From Orientallactaga sibirica (Eukaryota > Chordata > Mammalia > Rodentia > Dipodidae), in NCBI GenBank assembly GCA_036365145.1, contig JAEOAD010002231.1, forward strand, positions 2,397,501 through 2,461,500: a DNA stretch of 64,000 nt, written 5' to 3'. Under the pieces are notes generated by a model that worked only from the letters and a program-made list of their open reading frames with translations, had not been told where the DNA came from and ran no database searches. The translations under genes and the position numbers were made by a program. The first letter of the stretch is position 1, and each line of letters begins with the position of its first letter. Of this stretch, positions 1 to 10,819 are shown one piece after another.

Positions 1-1204
1 ATGCTAAATATGTTGTGTAAAATCTTCAAGTTATTTTATTATGGTAAGGATATGTTGCATAAAATCTAAACTCTTAAGAAAATTTTAAGTGTGTATTACT
101 GTCTAATAATTCTATAAAGAAGAGCTCTGTAGCCCTTCCCATTTAAATAGTCTTTTCATGTAAGAACATTTATTTATGCAAGTGTATATGTATATCACAT
201 ATCTTTACATATGTTTAAGTGTGTGTATGTATGTATGTATGGCATACAACTATCTAAAGAGAAAGATTGCCACTTACCATTTCTAGTCAGACCTAATGAC
301 AAGCATAAACAAGGAGTGAGTTTCTGCTTATCATGCTGTTTGCAATGAGATTAACTGGAGTCATGTGTACTAAAATATTTCTGTCTTAAATCTTCACACA
401 TTGAACACATTAAAAAAATACTCATTAGTAAGAAGGAGAAATTTTGGGCACCTTGTAAAACTTCATATTTGTTCTTGTTATAATAGGAATAATGTGGTTG
501 GATACTATGTGATATTTGAACTTTGTGTTTCTAAATATCAAATGAATACAACTCTGAGTTTGGTTAAGCCAAGCAATATAAATCATTTTTTAAGATATTC
601 ATTGTGGTTTAAGGATTTCATGACATATGTCAACGCGTTCCCTCATTCAACAGCAGTTTATGATGTTTATGCCATTGTTATGTAAATTATGTGGTTGTTG
701 GAAGACACTAGACATATTTGGTACATCCTGATTGGTGGCCAGTGAGGTCAGCATTGTTTCATTAATCCAAGGAAGTGCATGCATATGAACTTTTTGCCTT
801 GATTTTTTTTTAATTTTAGTTTTACAACCACAATATGTATAACAGTAATTAGTTATTCCAGGATGTGCATTTCAAGATTACTGCCTGGGGTGGTGGAAGT
901 CCTTTGACATTTGGCTAAGAACCAGTTGTGTAATCCCTCAAGAATGTTCTGCATTTTGCTTGGGATACTTAAGAAAAGAATCCCTGCATCTTTCAATGTA
1001 GATTTTCTTCTAGACCACAGACTCACTCTTACCTCAAACCCCAATTCAGATAAACTTTGAAAAAGAATTAATAATGTTTTAGCCATATTCTTGTTGGTAC
1101 TCTGTTTTTTGAAAAGTGTTACAAATAAGTAGTATTTTGGTGAGAAACTTTCTCTGGCAGAGAATATGATAGCCATATTTCAATGTGAAACCATTATTAG
1201 TATT
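1..1204. other. Unassigned AT-rich DNA
   Basis: No gene or repeat recognised. Two open frames (about 94 codons at 401-685 on plus and 107 codons at 853-1176 on minus) have no recognisable domain, no splice context and no codon bias that I can see. They fit the chance length expected in this base composition. Short GTAT/TTTA runs occur near 215-240. Confidence 0.5.
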
Positions 1205-1975
1205 TTAAATGCTTTTATTTATTTATTTATTTTACAAGAAGAGAAAAAAAGAGTGTGTGATCACTGACTTGATTTAACAGTATTTCAGAAAACAAATCCC
1301 AACTGTTTATGGTGACAGAAGCAGGGAGAGACTGGTAACAGTATAGATAGATAGTCCATCCTCTGTGTTTGTTTGTATGTCACTGCTGTGCTGTGGTTGG
1401 GCTCTGTAATATAATTTGAAATCAGGCATTAGTGTAGCTCCACTGTTGTTCTTTTGATTTAGGCATACCTTGATGATTTGAGGTCATTCATGCTTCCATC
1501 TGAATTCCAAGATTGTTTTTTTCTAGTTCTGTGAAGAATGTATTATGATAGGGATTGCATCTTTTTCAGTAATAATCCCATTTTCATCATTTTAATTTTG
1601 CAGCTCCAAGCACATGGGTGTTCATTGGATTTCCTCGTGTTTTCTTCAACTTCGCGTGACAGTGTTTTAAAGGTTTAGCACAGAGGCCATTTACCTCTCT
1701 AGTTGGATTTATTCTTATTTTATTTTTTTATGAGATATTGTACATGAAGTGGTTTCCCTGATTTCTTTCTTAGAAGATATATGGTTAATGTGTAAAAATA
1801 AACTTACTGATTTTTTTATGCATGCCTAAAAAAGAAAAGAGTGTGTGTAAAAGAACTCTATGTGGATGCACAACTTTGTGCATCTGGCTTTATGTGGGAA
1901 CTGGGGAATGGAACCTGGACTGCTAGGCTTTGTAAGCAAGTGTCTTTAAACTCTAAGGAATCTCTCTAAACTCTA
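1205..1975 (-). mobile_element. DIP/B2-type tRNA-derived SINE, split in two
   Basis: The tail half lies at about 1205-1259 ((TTTA)n then a purine-rich run). The body half lies at about 1848-1975 and contains the diagnostic stretch read on the plus strand as TTTGTGCATCTGGCTTTATG, followed by the degraded head. The middle is occupied by an L1 fragment. The 3-prime side of the tRNA-like head is badly decayed, so this is an old copy. The repeat class is confident; the exact ends are approximate. Confidence 0.6.
1260..1834 (-). mobile_element. L1 ORF2 internal fragment, antisense
   Basis: On the minus strand this matches the part of L1 ORF2 that in other mammals contains the AT-rich stretch around 'gatagggattgcat', 'tctgtgaagaatg' and 'cctgatttctttctta' (read here on plus at about 1521-1780). 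Frames are broken by stops, so it is a dead reverse-transcriptase fragment. It is bounded by a 13-bp direct repeat AAAAGAGTGTGTG at 1247-1259 and 1835-1847. It has no poly(A) end, so how it inserted is unclear. Confidence 0.65.
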
Positions 1976-4798
1976 TTATTTATTCATCTTTCCTCAAATC
2001 ATTTCATGATTTTATATATAACAAACATTTTATTAATTAGAAAACATACTCACTTTATGAGTGGATGTACTTGAACATGACAAGTTTCAATCAGACTGTA
2101 CTTGTTCTTCACCTTCTCTATATAATTCTCTTTTAAGTATTCAAATCTTCCTTGCTTCTTCCCTTCTGCCTGGAATCCCTCTCCCTCAGCACAAATAGCT
2201 GTTAATTATATTATCTCCACTTAGCCTTCCCGGGCATAGTGCATTTCTTTTCTCATTGCATGACAAATAATATCTAACCCAGCAAAATATTTGTTTTTAA
2301 TTCCATGGATTTCAGATGTGAAATGGTTCATACAGCCTCTGATTTTAAAGTCTCTCATACTTTCTCTACATTACCTTGCTTATATGCTCGCCATTCCTCA
2401 TTATTTCTCAACTTTATTTCCGATGAAAGGTACTTTTGCTGAGATTTATGTATAGCAAGTAGAAAACAAGCAGTAACTAACTTGATTATCACTACTTTGA
2501 TTGACTTCCATCTTTTCCTTTTGATTTCAACAAATCACGATTGAACATTGTGGAATGAACATACCTGTAGTTTTTTTCTTGTATACATTACATCTAAAAG
2601 AGGCAAGAAAAATCTATATTTAACAAACTATTTGGATTATTCTCAAAATAAAATTCCAAAGGTTTCTTGAGGAAAAATTGCTATGCTAACAAGAAGTCAC
2701 ATTGTCTTTTCAAGGCAGGCTTGGAGCTCCTGGCAGACAATGGCCACATCTAATTCCATCTTTGTATTTGCTTCCAGTTCCTAACCTCCCTAGACTCCCT
2801 AGAACCTGCATAAGTGAGCAAATTAGCTAGTGAATCCTACTGTGGAGCATGATGATGGACTTGCAGATAATTTTTATTAAATACATAATAAATGAGAATG
2901 ATTCATTTACATTCTTTTGGATCATGGAATAGTTGCATGCCTTCTTCCTAGAGTATTTACATCTCAAACTCTAGCCACTGAGATTTCCACAATGGTTCAT
3001 AGCATTGATTAGTGAAGTAAAATTGCCGATAACTTAAAGGTGATATCCTGGATGCTAGATCAGTAAACTGGAGAAGTGTCTCTGCAAACAAGGCTAATTA
3101 GATCTAAACATTAAAATTGGAAAATATTTGACCAACAGCACAAGAAAGAGAGGCTGAACATCCTAGCCAGTATTTCACCTCTTCTCTCTTGAAGTTGTTA
3201 CTAATTTTAAACAATGGAGATCATAGGACAGCTAGAAATAACTGAATTTGATTTTCAACCACCACATGATAAACTGTACTGCCAGCTAATGCAATGGAAA
3301 TATATTTAATTTTTTCCCCAGAAAGCATTTATTTATACAGGACTTCTTCCAATCATGTGATATTGCTTAGAAAGTGTTCACAGAAACATACATAGTTATT
3401 GTTCAATCAATGAAGTCTCTGGTTTTATTTTTCTTGTGAATTATTGATGACAGCATTGAGAAATGTTAGTGTTAGATTTCTCCTATTCTGAAATTGCCCA
3501 GAATCCAAACTTCTCTAATTTAATGAATTGAATGAAGAAAACGCATGTTTTCATCCCTAGGGGGCTTTAATGAGGCTCGTAAACTAGGTTCAGTTTAAAA
3601 ATTCCTAAATGTCATTTCATAGACTGATCTTGGCTTTAAGTAAATTGTCACAGGAGCCCTATAAAAGAATAGAATTACAGGGCTACTTACTTAATAGTAT
3701 ATTGCTAATCAGTAGTAATTGTCCCACTTCATGCAATCTTCTTCCTGTTGTTATGGTGCTCTACTGCTAATGTCAGGAGGGAAGATGTCTATCAACAATT
3801 ATGAGAGTGTCATAAAGAATTTTTATTATGGTGTCTTATCAGATCTAACTTGCAGCCAGCATCCTTGATTCAGATGGGCACAATACCCAGTGTCCTCTCT
3901 GTGAATGCCATGCCTATCTCTTTCCAACATGACACAGACTACAATGGAAATGGTGACCGTGAGGCTGTGCAAAGGGATCATATTTAAACAAGTACAGCTA
4001 TGTGGGTAATGTTTTATAATGGACATTCAATTAGCAGTGGTGAACTTGGTGACATACCAGGTGAACTTAACATGCATTATTTTAATTAAATGCAGTATCT
4101 AGTAATAGAATGCATTTTTTTTTTTGAGAAAATGATAATCTATCATATCTTCAAGGCTTGTTTTAAAGGAATCCTTTCTGAAAGTGGGCCTTTTTCTGTT
4201 CTACAACTCTCTTGGTTCTTACATCTGATTAAAGTAAAAACAATCTCTTTCCATATCCAAACATTGCTGAGTAAGAAAATATCATTATTAATATTCATAT
4301 GGGACTATCTGAAAGGATGAAGGAAATGAGTGAAAGGGCATAGAAATGCATCATAATTTTCTAACCCAAAGTCTCCTGAGCCTGTGATAAAGAGCAGAGA
4401 ACAGGCACTCGCAACAGGGCAGCTGATCACAGAATTGGGACGGGTCACTGAATAGGCAGAAAACAATGAAGCCTGACTGCATCCCAAAAGGAAACCCAAA
4501 CCAGAAAATGAATGTTGTTGCTAATGCTGGAAAGCACAGAAAGCAAAAAGAGAAAGCAGGAAGAAGAGATAGAAAAAGTCCCCTGACAGGAAATCACAGT
4601 TATATTTCATTATAGCCTTAGTTTCTGAAACAAAGGTTATTATTATCATCAACTTATAAGCAGTTCAGAAGTCAATGATTCAAAAGAGAATCAGGGTAGT
4701 ATTTGATTCTCAGAAAGGAGACTGAGTTTACCCAGGAGGAGTTAGGGGGCAAACAAATTTAGAACAATAACTCGTGTGTGTGTGTGGGGGGAGTGTTT
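1976..4798. other. Unassigned AT-rich DNA, no gene
   Basis: About 2.8 kb without a recognisable young repeat. Small open frames (66 codons at 3826-4026 minus, 76 codons at 4090-4320 plus, 64 codons at 4305-4499 minus) look like chance. Old, unrecognisable repeat relics probably make up part of it. A short GT run followed by a G run precedes the next SINE at about 4773-4792. Confidence 0.5.
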
Positions 4799-4799
4799 C

Positions 4800-5077
4800 T
4801 TTTTTTTTTTTTTTTTTTTTTTTTTGAGAGAGACACAGAGAGACAGAGGGAAAGGGAGAGGAAGACAGATAGAGACGGGCTTGCCAGCAGCCTCTCAGCC
4901 ACTTCAAACAAAATCCAGATGTGCGTGCCCCCTTTTGGTCAAGTGCGGCATTGCGCCCTTGCATCACTATGCATCTGGTTAAACATGGGACCTGGAGATT
5001 AGAACCGCTGGAGATTGGAACCAGAGTTCTTAGGCTTAGGAGGCAGGCGCCTTAACCACTAAGCCATCTCTCCAGCC
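4800..5077 (-). mobile_element. DIP/B2-type SINE, long subtype with duplicated B box
   Basis: A T26 run (4800-4825) is the antisense poly(A) tail. It is followed by a purine-rich region and a body ending in the antisense head CCATCTCTCCAGCCC at about 5063-5077. This subtype carries the segment read here as TTGGTCAAGTGCGGCATTG, absent from the common form. Near 4997-5030 the B-box stretch of the head is present twice in tandem. A complete copy of moderate age. Confidence 0.88.
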
Positions 5078-5086
5078 CTGCTTTTT

Positions 5087-5185
5087 AAAGAAATGATCTC
5101 ATTATACAGCCCAAGTTGGCCTGACCTTGTCCTCTTACCTCAGCCTGACAAATGCTGGGATTACAGGTGTACCATCGCTCAGCTA
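5087..5185 (-). mobile_element. Old B1/proto-B1 (7SL-derived) SINE fragment
   Basis: Antisense B1 hallmarks are visible: 'ATGCTGGGATTACAGGTGTACCA' (read in parts on plus near 5151-5174) and an upstream 'cagcccaagttggcctgacctt' equivalent. It is strongly diverged and lacks the expected internal sequence, so it is probably an early B1 or a FLAM-like monomer. It abuts the preceding SINE. Confidence 0.6.
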
Positions 5186-5319
5186 TTTGTGAATGAATGC
5201 AGAAAAATCCTACAGGTTGTTTTCCAAAAGGGCATATTTTGAATGAACTTCACTATTTCCTGGATAAGTAAATACATGGACTTATTTACTTCCTGTCTAT
5301 GCCAATCATTAGAAAAAAA

Positions 5320-5425
5320 AGAATGAGCCATGGCAGTGCAAGCTTGTATTCCCAGCACCTGGGATGCTGAAGCAGGAGGGTGGTGAGTTGAACACCCTGG
5401 GTTCCAGAGCAAGATCCTGGCTAAA
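5320..5425 (+). mobile_element. Old B1-like SINE
   Basis: Plus-strand Alu/B1 architecture: a 'tgtattcccagcacctggga' core, then 'gctgaagcaggaggg', then 'gagcaagatcctggc' before an AT-rich tail. It is about 100 bp and well diverged from the young B1 copies in the window. Confidence 0.6.
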
Positions 5426-5964
5426 ATAAGTAAATATATAAAAATAGAAAATCAAACAGAAAGCTAAAACCTTTGCTATGTCCAATGTAATCATATTCAG
5501 GCAAAACTGGATTCAATTAAAACTATAGCAAATGTTGATGCTTTTTTGTTTTTAGATATAAAATGATCTCTAGGGCACAAAACCGGGATAGCTGCCCTCT
5601 GTTGTTAAGTGTCAGGGTGCTGGTGCTGCGCCTTGCTCAGAACAAGCTGCTTCTCAAGCTCAGACCTTTGACAGCTCTCTCACTGCTACTTTTGACATGC
5701 ACATTACTCTGTCTATATTTTCATAAGATTTTTGAAATGAACAATTCCAGGGAGGGAAGATTTGGGAATAAATGACTTGGAAAAACGATTTCAAAATGTT
5801 CAAGGTATACATGATAATAATTATGTGGGTGGCAGAAGTTATTCAGAAGAACAACCTCTTGAAGAAGATGATGTTTGCTTCCAGATTTGGTCGCCATCCT
5901 GACAACCTCGTGCAAGCCCAGTGTTTTTTCCTTTTTTTTTTTTTTTTTTAAGGAATAAGCTATG
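5426..5964. other. Unassigned DNA
   Basis: No gene recognised. A 70-codon frame at 5563-5775 has no known domain. The longest open frame of the window (194 codons, 5721-6305, minus) starts in the neighbouring SINE region and runs through its poly(T)/pyrimidine tract, so it is a repeat artefact. A T-run at about 5929-5950 ends this stretch. Confidence 0.5.
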
Positions 5965-6200
5965 GGCTGGAGAGATAGCTTAGTGGCTAACGTGTTTGCC
6001 TGTGGAGTCAAAGGACCTAGGTTCTGTTCTCCAAGTCCCTTGTAAGGCAGATGCACAAGGTGGAGCATGTGTCTGGAGTTCATGTGCAGTGGCTGGAGGC
6101 CCTGGTCACCCATTTTTCTCTCTCTTTCTCTCTCTCTTGTGTGTGCATGTGCTTTCTTTCCCTCTCTATCTAATAAATAAATTGAAAAAATATCAAAAAA
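5965..6200 (+). mobile_element. DIP/B2-type SINE
   Basis: Plus-strand head GGGCTGGAGAGATAGCTTAG, a tRNA-like A box (TAGCTTAGTGG), an altered B box, the body 'gtctggagttcatgtgcagtggctgg', a (CT)n pyrimidine tract and an AATAAATAAATT tail. Diverged direct repeats (AATAAGCTATGG before, AATGAGTTATGG after, near 6210) look like the target-site duplication. Confidence 0.88.
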
Positions 6201-6374
6201 AAGAAAGAAATGAGTTATGGTTCCCAAGTCAATCCAATATTGGTTAAAAATATCCTGTATTGTTTTAATAAAGGCATATAATGGGTTTTTGGGGGGTATC
6301 AACACAGGCTCTTAAACTACAAACTCTGAGCTTGTGTCTGATTTACCAAAGAATTGGTATAAAACAAGACTGAG

Positions 6375-6900
6375 AAGAATAATTATTAAATTATCACATT
6401 TATTCAGGGACGTATGTAACCAAGGGAAGGGAAATGGATACACCCACGTGGTCTGAGAGCCCACGTGGGAAGTGAGCATGAGCCTGGAAGTAACATGGAA
6501 AGGGATTTAGAGAGGATAAAAAAAGTGCAGAGAGCTCCTGCCATGAGGAAGGCAGGAGGGGTAGAAAGCCCATGTGGGATTAGGGGTTAGGGTCTCCCCT
6601 TGGGAGTGAGATGAGGAGAGGAAGTTCAGAAGAGATGAATAGCCAACAAGAGGCCTTGCTCACCTGGTCAGGATCTATATATAATCTTCCTGTGGTGAGT
6701 TTTACCCTCAGGCTCAGGGGAGTCTGAAAGAGAGCTGATTGGTCTGAGCTAGGGCCTGGCTCCAGAGTGGGGAGCGAGAGAGCTGATTGGATGGCTGGAT
6801 CAGGTGCTGAACTCTTAGTTCTGCTGAAGTAGGCAGATACGGTTTCCCTCTTTGAGCCCTCCTTCCTGACTGGCTACTTCCCTCCCTTCAGTTATGTTTT
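6375..6900 (-). mobile_element. LTR of an endogenous retrovirus-like element (solo), antisense
   Basis: Read on the minus strand, this has a promoter-like order: two CCAATCAG CAAT-box copies (about 6735 and 6785), a TATATATAG box near 6675-6685, and an AATAAA signal at 6399-6404. The same family recurs on the plus strand at about 47018-47245, which shows it is an interspersed repeat. Two CACGTG E-boxes lie at 6445-6450 and 6462-6467. I cannot name the family, no internal region is attached, and the ends are approximate. Confidence 0.55.
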
Positions 6901-7682
6901 GATGGCCTTTGAAGAAACACTTTGGCTGTGTAAACAGTTCAATCAAAAACTATGGAACTAGTTTATCATTGTGATGAACTATTTGCCTTCAGTTTGCTTT
7001 GAATTTTTGGACTGCTGCTCCATACTGGAGTGTGAGCTAAGTGCCTGTCAGTAGGTTTGGATGTGCAATAGTTATTATTTACCCAAATGTTATTTATTCT
7101 TCTGAGTAATATGGAGATTGAGGGTTTGTTTCTCTTTTCCAAATAAGCTGACATAAAGAGGTAGTGTCACGGTAGATGATGGGAAAATACATATGCATTT
7201 GAGCAGGATGGGAATTAGGGTAGGGAGAAAGACTGTCATTCTTCTCTTCTCCACCTGGTTGCTCAGTTTTTGGTCTTTCTGTTCCTTGACCTTGTGCATA
7301 AAGACTGAAAACCCACAGGGCCTTACAGCTGAAAATGACTGGTGGCAGAAGAGTAATGGCAAGTCTCTCCTTTCAATAGGAGAGCCCAGTGGGTGGTAAA
7401 ATAGGCATCTGGTGGAGACCTCCATTCTCATAGCCAAATTAGCATAGATTCTCCCCCTCATTAAAACATCCTAGAGGAAGGTTCATATATATGCCCCTTC
7501 TCCATTATTAGAACCTCTAAAGAGGACAAAACCTAATGTGCTTTTTTTTTTTAAAAAGAAGGCAGTAACCCAAGATATTAAATTAGCTTACAATGAAATT
7601 CTGCAAACAAGAAAAATAACAAGGAATTTTTCTGAAATAAATATTTTAAATGCCATTTTGATAACGAAAAAATACTATTGTA

Positions 7683-7685
<3 letters not shown>
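6901..7685. other. Unassigned DNA
   Basis: No gene or repeat recognised. A 123-codon open frame (7090-7461, minus) and a 68-codon frame (7193-7399, plus) overlap on opposite strands and show no domain. A T10/A5 run lies near 7541-7557. Confidence 0.45.
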
Positions 7686-7725
<40 letters not shown>

Positions 7726-7867
7726 GTTTTTCGGGGTAGGGTCTCACCTTAGCCCAGGATGACCTGGAATTTACTATGTGGTCTCAGGATGGCCTTGAAC
7801 TCACAGCGATCCTCCTACTTCTGCCTCCTGAGTGCTGGGATTAAAGGTGTGAGCCACCACTCCCGGC
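7686..7867 (-). mobile_element. B1 SINE with long poly(A) tail
   Basis: A T39 run (7686-7724) is the antisense tail. The body runs GGTTTTTCGGGGTAGGGTCT through 'gagtgctgggattaaaggtg' to CCCGGCC at about 7862-7868. It is near full length for a rodent B1. Flanking direct repeats TGTAAGCTT / TGTAAACTT fit a target-site duplication. Confidence 0.92.
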
Positions 7868-7983
7868 CTGTAAACTTAAATTTTGTTTAAAAATTTTCCA
7901 ACTCTTCATGTTTACTGGCCCAGCTAAAAAATTGGACCCAGTATGTAGCCAACACTTTTATTATTTTATTATTTTATTTTATT

Positions 7984-8022
<39 letters not shown>

Positions 8023-8023
8023 T

Positions 8024-8167
8024 TGGTTTTTCGAGGTAGGGTTTCACTCTGGTCCAGGCTGACCTGAAATTAACTATGTAGTCTCAGGGTGGCCTCGAAC
8101 TCTCAGCGATCCTCCTACCTCTGCCTCCCGAGTGCTGGGATTAAAGGCGTGAACCACCACGCCCGGC
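8024..8167 (-). mobile_element. B1 SINE nested in SINE tail
   Basis: A near full-length antisense B1 running from GGTTTTTCGAGGTAGGGTTT to CCACCACGCCCGGC. It keeps CpG at several B1 CpG sites (GCGATCC, CCCGAGTG, GGCGTG), which suggests a fairly young copy. It sits inside the (TTTA)n tail of the surrounding SINE. Confidence 0.92.
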
Positions 8168-8199
8168 ATTTTATTTTATTTTTTTGAGTTTTTTCCTTT

Positions 8200-8345
8200 T
8201 TCTGTTTTTCAAGGCAGGGTCTCACTCTAACCCAGGCTGACCTGGAATTCACTATGTAATCTCAGGGTGGCCTCGAACTCTTGGCGATCCTCCTACCTTT
8301 GCCTCCCGAATGCTGGGATTAAAGGTGTGTGCCACCACATCCGGC
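8200..8345 (-). mobile_element. Second B1 SINE nested in the same tail
   Basis: Same orientation and family as the copy just upstream, from 'ttttcaaggcagggtctcac' to 'ccaccacatccggct'. Only about 30 bp of T-rich DNA separates the two. Separate insertion into the same A/T-rich target is more likely than tandem duplication, because their substitutions differ. Confidence 0.9.
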
Positions 8346-8450
8346 TCACTTTCATTATTTTTTAATATAATATTTTATTTATTTATTTATTTATTTATTT
8401 ATTTGAGAAATAAAAAGGGAGAGGAGAGAAGAGAGCTAGAGAGAGAGTGA

Positions 8451-8502
<52 letters not shown>

Positions 8503-8688
8503 AAAAGAAAGAAAGAAAGAAAGAAAAGATGCATACCAGGGCCTCTGGTCACTACAAATGAACTCCAGATGTATGTGCCACCTTGTGCATCTGACTAATG
8601 TGAGTACTGGGGAATTGAACCAGGGTCCTTCAGCTTCATAGGCAAGTACCAAGACCACAAACCCATTTCGCCAGCCTGGTAGCCAACA

Positions 8689-9086
8689 GCTAACATTTTG
8701 AGTTATATAAACCAGCTTGAAGATGCTAGCATTAATTTCTTAAGCCCATGTCAAGTAATGGAAAACAAACTTGGACTTTGAATTGCCTTCCAAAAATGAG
8801 ATATAGTGTTAGTGAAAGTGATTTCTAGCAGGGTGGTGTAAGGTTTTTCCTTATTAGTTATGTGGGTCACTGTTGGGGTAGATCATGTTTGTTTTAGATA
8901 ATCTGTTGATAGCCAAAAAAAAGAGTAGTTTTTGGAGAAGGAGAAATAACTATATGCATGCTTTACCTCAGATAATACAATCACATTTTAAATATTAGTG
9001 GCTGCCAGTGAATAGTTAGTTTTGGAAAAGATAAGAAATCTAAATATGAACACGCTGATCTAAATGTCCAGGATTTTCTGCAGATA

Positions 9087-9121
<35 letters not shown>

Positions 9122-10087
9122 AAAGAAAAATCAGCGTGAAGTGTCTGGTATCCCAACTTTTCAGTTTTCAGCTACCCTCCAAAAATGTATACTCCCTCAT
9201 ATTTTCCACTTTCAATTTAAAGGCAGATTTATAAATGCATAGCAACCTGAGGTGGAGAAAACTCAGAATATGGCAAATTTTGATGAGGATTTCTGCCAAC
9301 CCAAGTTTATAAAAGTCATAATTCTGTTGAGCACATAGTAACAAAGCTTATTCTTTTCTGATTATGTTTTCTAGCAAGAAAAGAAATACCTGCCTATTTA
9401 TTGTACTATATCATGATAGTAGAGTCAAGGTCTCTTGCTGAACTTAAAGTTCATAAATTAGGCTAGACTAGCTAGCTAGTGAGCCTTAGGGATCCATCTA
9501 TCTCTGCTTCTTCAGCAATGGGATTAAAAGCCCTCACCACCATGCCTGCTTGGTTGGAGATCTGAAGCAGGTTCTGATGCTTACCCATATCCTGGCCATC
9601 TCCCCAGTCCCAGTAATATTCTAAAATTGACAAAAAGTCAAAGTGGCATCATATTTCATGAATGTATAGGGACACCACTGGAGGTCATCTCCAGGAAATC
9701 AGGGTCTTTGGTGCATGGCTATAACCCAACACCCAGAACAATGCCTCCTTCATTGCATGTATTGGTTAAGTTTCTTGGAATCCATAGATGACTAAGTTCA
9801 GTGTAACAGGTACTTCATAAGCATAACTCAATAAAAAGTCTTATAATACATGAAGATACTTTTATTGTTATGTGACAAGACTGTTGGGTGAATCAAAAAA
9901 ATTCAAGCTAAGATTTATACCAAAAAATAACTGCAAGTTAGCTGACAGATTGGACAAAAAAGACAGAAAAAGTATAAGGCATAGAATCTTGACAAGTGCA
10001 GGAAGTTTCTGTTCTGAAGCATAAAAATTTGGTGAAAGCAGATTGATATGAGGCTAGCACAGAGGCCACTTGATGAAGAAAATAGAA
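8689..10087. other. Unassigned DNA with one B1 relic
   Basis: Mostly AT-rich with no gene. A diverged antisense B1 3-prime portion is visible at about 9455-9555 ('gggatccatctatctctgc', then 'ggattaaaagccc'). A pure A32 run is annotated separately. Confidence 0.5.
9088..9119. repeat. Poly(A) run, A32
   Basis: Thirty-two consecutive A, followed by GAAAAGAAAAA. No SINE or L1 body is recognisable before it. It is flanked by a perfect 9-bp inverted repeat (CACGCTGAT 9051-9059, ATCAGCGTG 9130-9138). Confidence 0.95.
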
Positions 10088-10102
10088 TGAAATAAATTTT
10101 GT

Positions 10103-10397
10103 TTTTTATTTTATTTATTTATTTATTTTATTATTTTTTGGAGAGAGACACAGAGACAGAGAGAGAGAGAGAGAGAGAAGAGAGAGGGAGAGGAAGACAG
10201 GGCCAGCAGTGTCTCAGCTGCTGCGAATGAAATCCAGATGTGTTCACCCCCTTGTGGTCAAGTGCAGCATTGCGCCCTTGTGTCACTTTGCATCTGGCTA
10301 AACGTGGGACCTGGAGATTGGAACCGCTGGAGATTGGAACCAGCGTTCTTAGGCTTAGGAGGCAGGCGCCTTAACCCCTAAGCCATCTCTCCAGCCC
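10103..10397 (-). mobile_element. DIP/B2-type SINE, long subtype with duplicated B box
   Basis: A complete antisense copy: (TTTA)n tail, a GAGA tract at 10157-10178, a body with the 'gtcaagtgcagcattgcgcc' segment, a doubled B-box stretch at about 10314-10343, and the head ending CTCTCCAGCCC. It is bounded by a perfect 15-bp target-site duplication, TGAAATAAATTTTGT, at 10088-10102 and 10398-10412, so the exact ends are known. Confidence 0.95.
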
Positions 10398-10659
10398 TGA
10401 AATAAATTTTGTATCCTCCTGCTTCCATAGCTTCCCTTCTTCTTCTGTTTCCTCCTCCACTTAGATCCTTGTTCCCAAATATGTTATTCTATTGTGGTAC
10501 TATGGAGAGATTGCCCATTTTTACACCATGGACATCTTTTCCACTTATAGTTGCATCATGATTTTATTTTTAATCTCTCCACTGGCTTGACTCATTTCCA
10601 GCAGCCTAAAAGTATGCTGCAATATCTTATATCCTGTACAGAATTATATCTTATTTTAT

Positions 10660-10804
10660 TTTAGTTTTGGTTTCTTGAAGTCTTGTTCTAGCCCAGACTG
10701 ACCTGAAATTCACTATGTAGTCTCAGGGTAGCCTCAGACTCAGTGATTCTCCAACCTTAGTCTTCCAAGAGCTGGAATTAAAGGGATGCACCCCCATACT
10801 CGAC
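10660..10804 (-). mobile_element. B1 SINE
   Basis: Antisense B1 with 'agcccagactgacctgaaattcactatgtagtctcaggg' (in parts) and a degraded 'gctggaattaaagg' end. Direct repeats CAGAATTAT before (about 10638) and after (about 10806) mark the target-site duplication. Confidence 0.88.
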
Positions 10805-10819
10805 TCAGAATTATCTTCT

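Larger units (their letters stand above)
7955..8678 (-). mobile_element. DIP/B2-type SINE interrupted by two B1 insertions
   Basis: The outer SINE has its antisense tail at 7955-8017 and 8363-8404 as (TTTA)n, an expanded (GAAA)n purine tract at about 8457-8524, and its body at 8525-8678 ending in the antisense head. A 10-bp direct repeat GTAGCCAACA lies at 7945-7954 and 8679-8688, exactly outside the whole cluster. The two B1 units therefore landed inside its A/T-rich tail later. Confidence 0.82.

Noticed and set aside
5721..6305. Longest open frame in the window (194 codons, minus)
   Set aside because: It crosses a SINE, its (CT)n tract and a poly(T) run (Lys- and Arg/Glu-repeat translation). 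No domain; an artefact of repeats.
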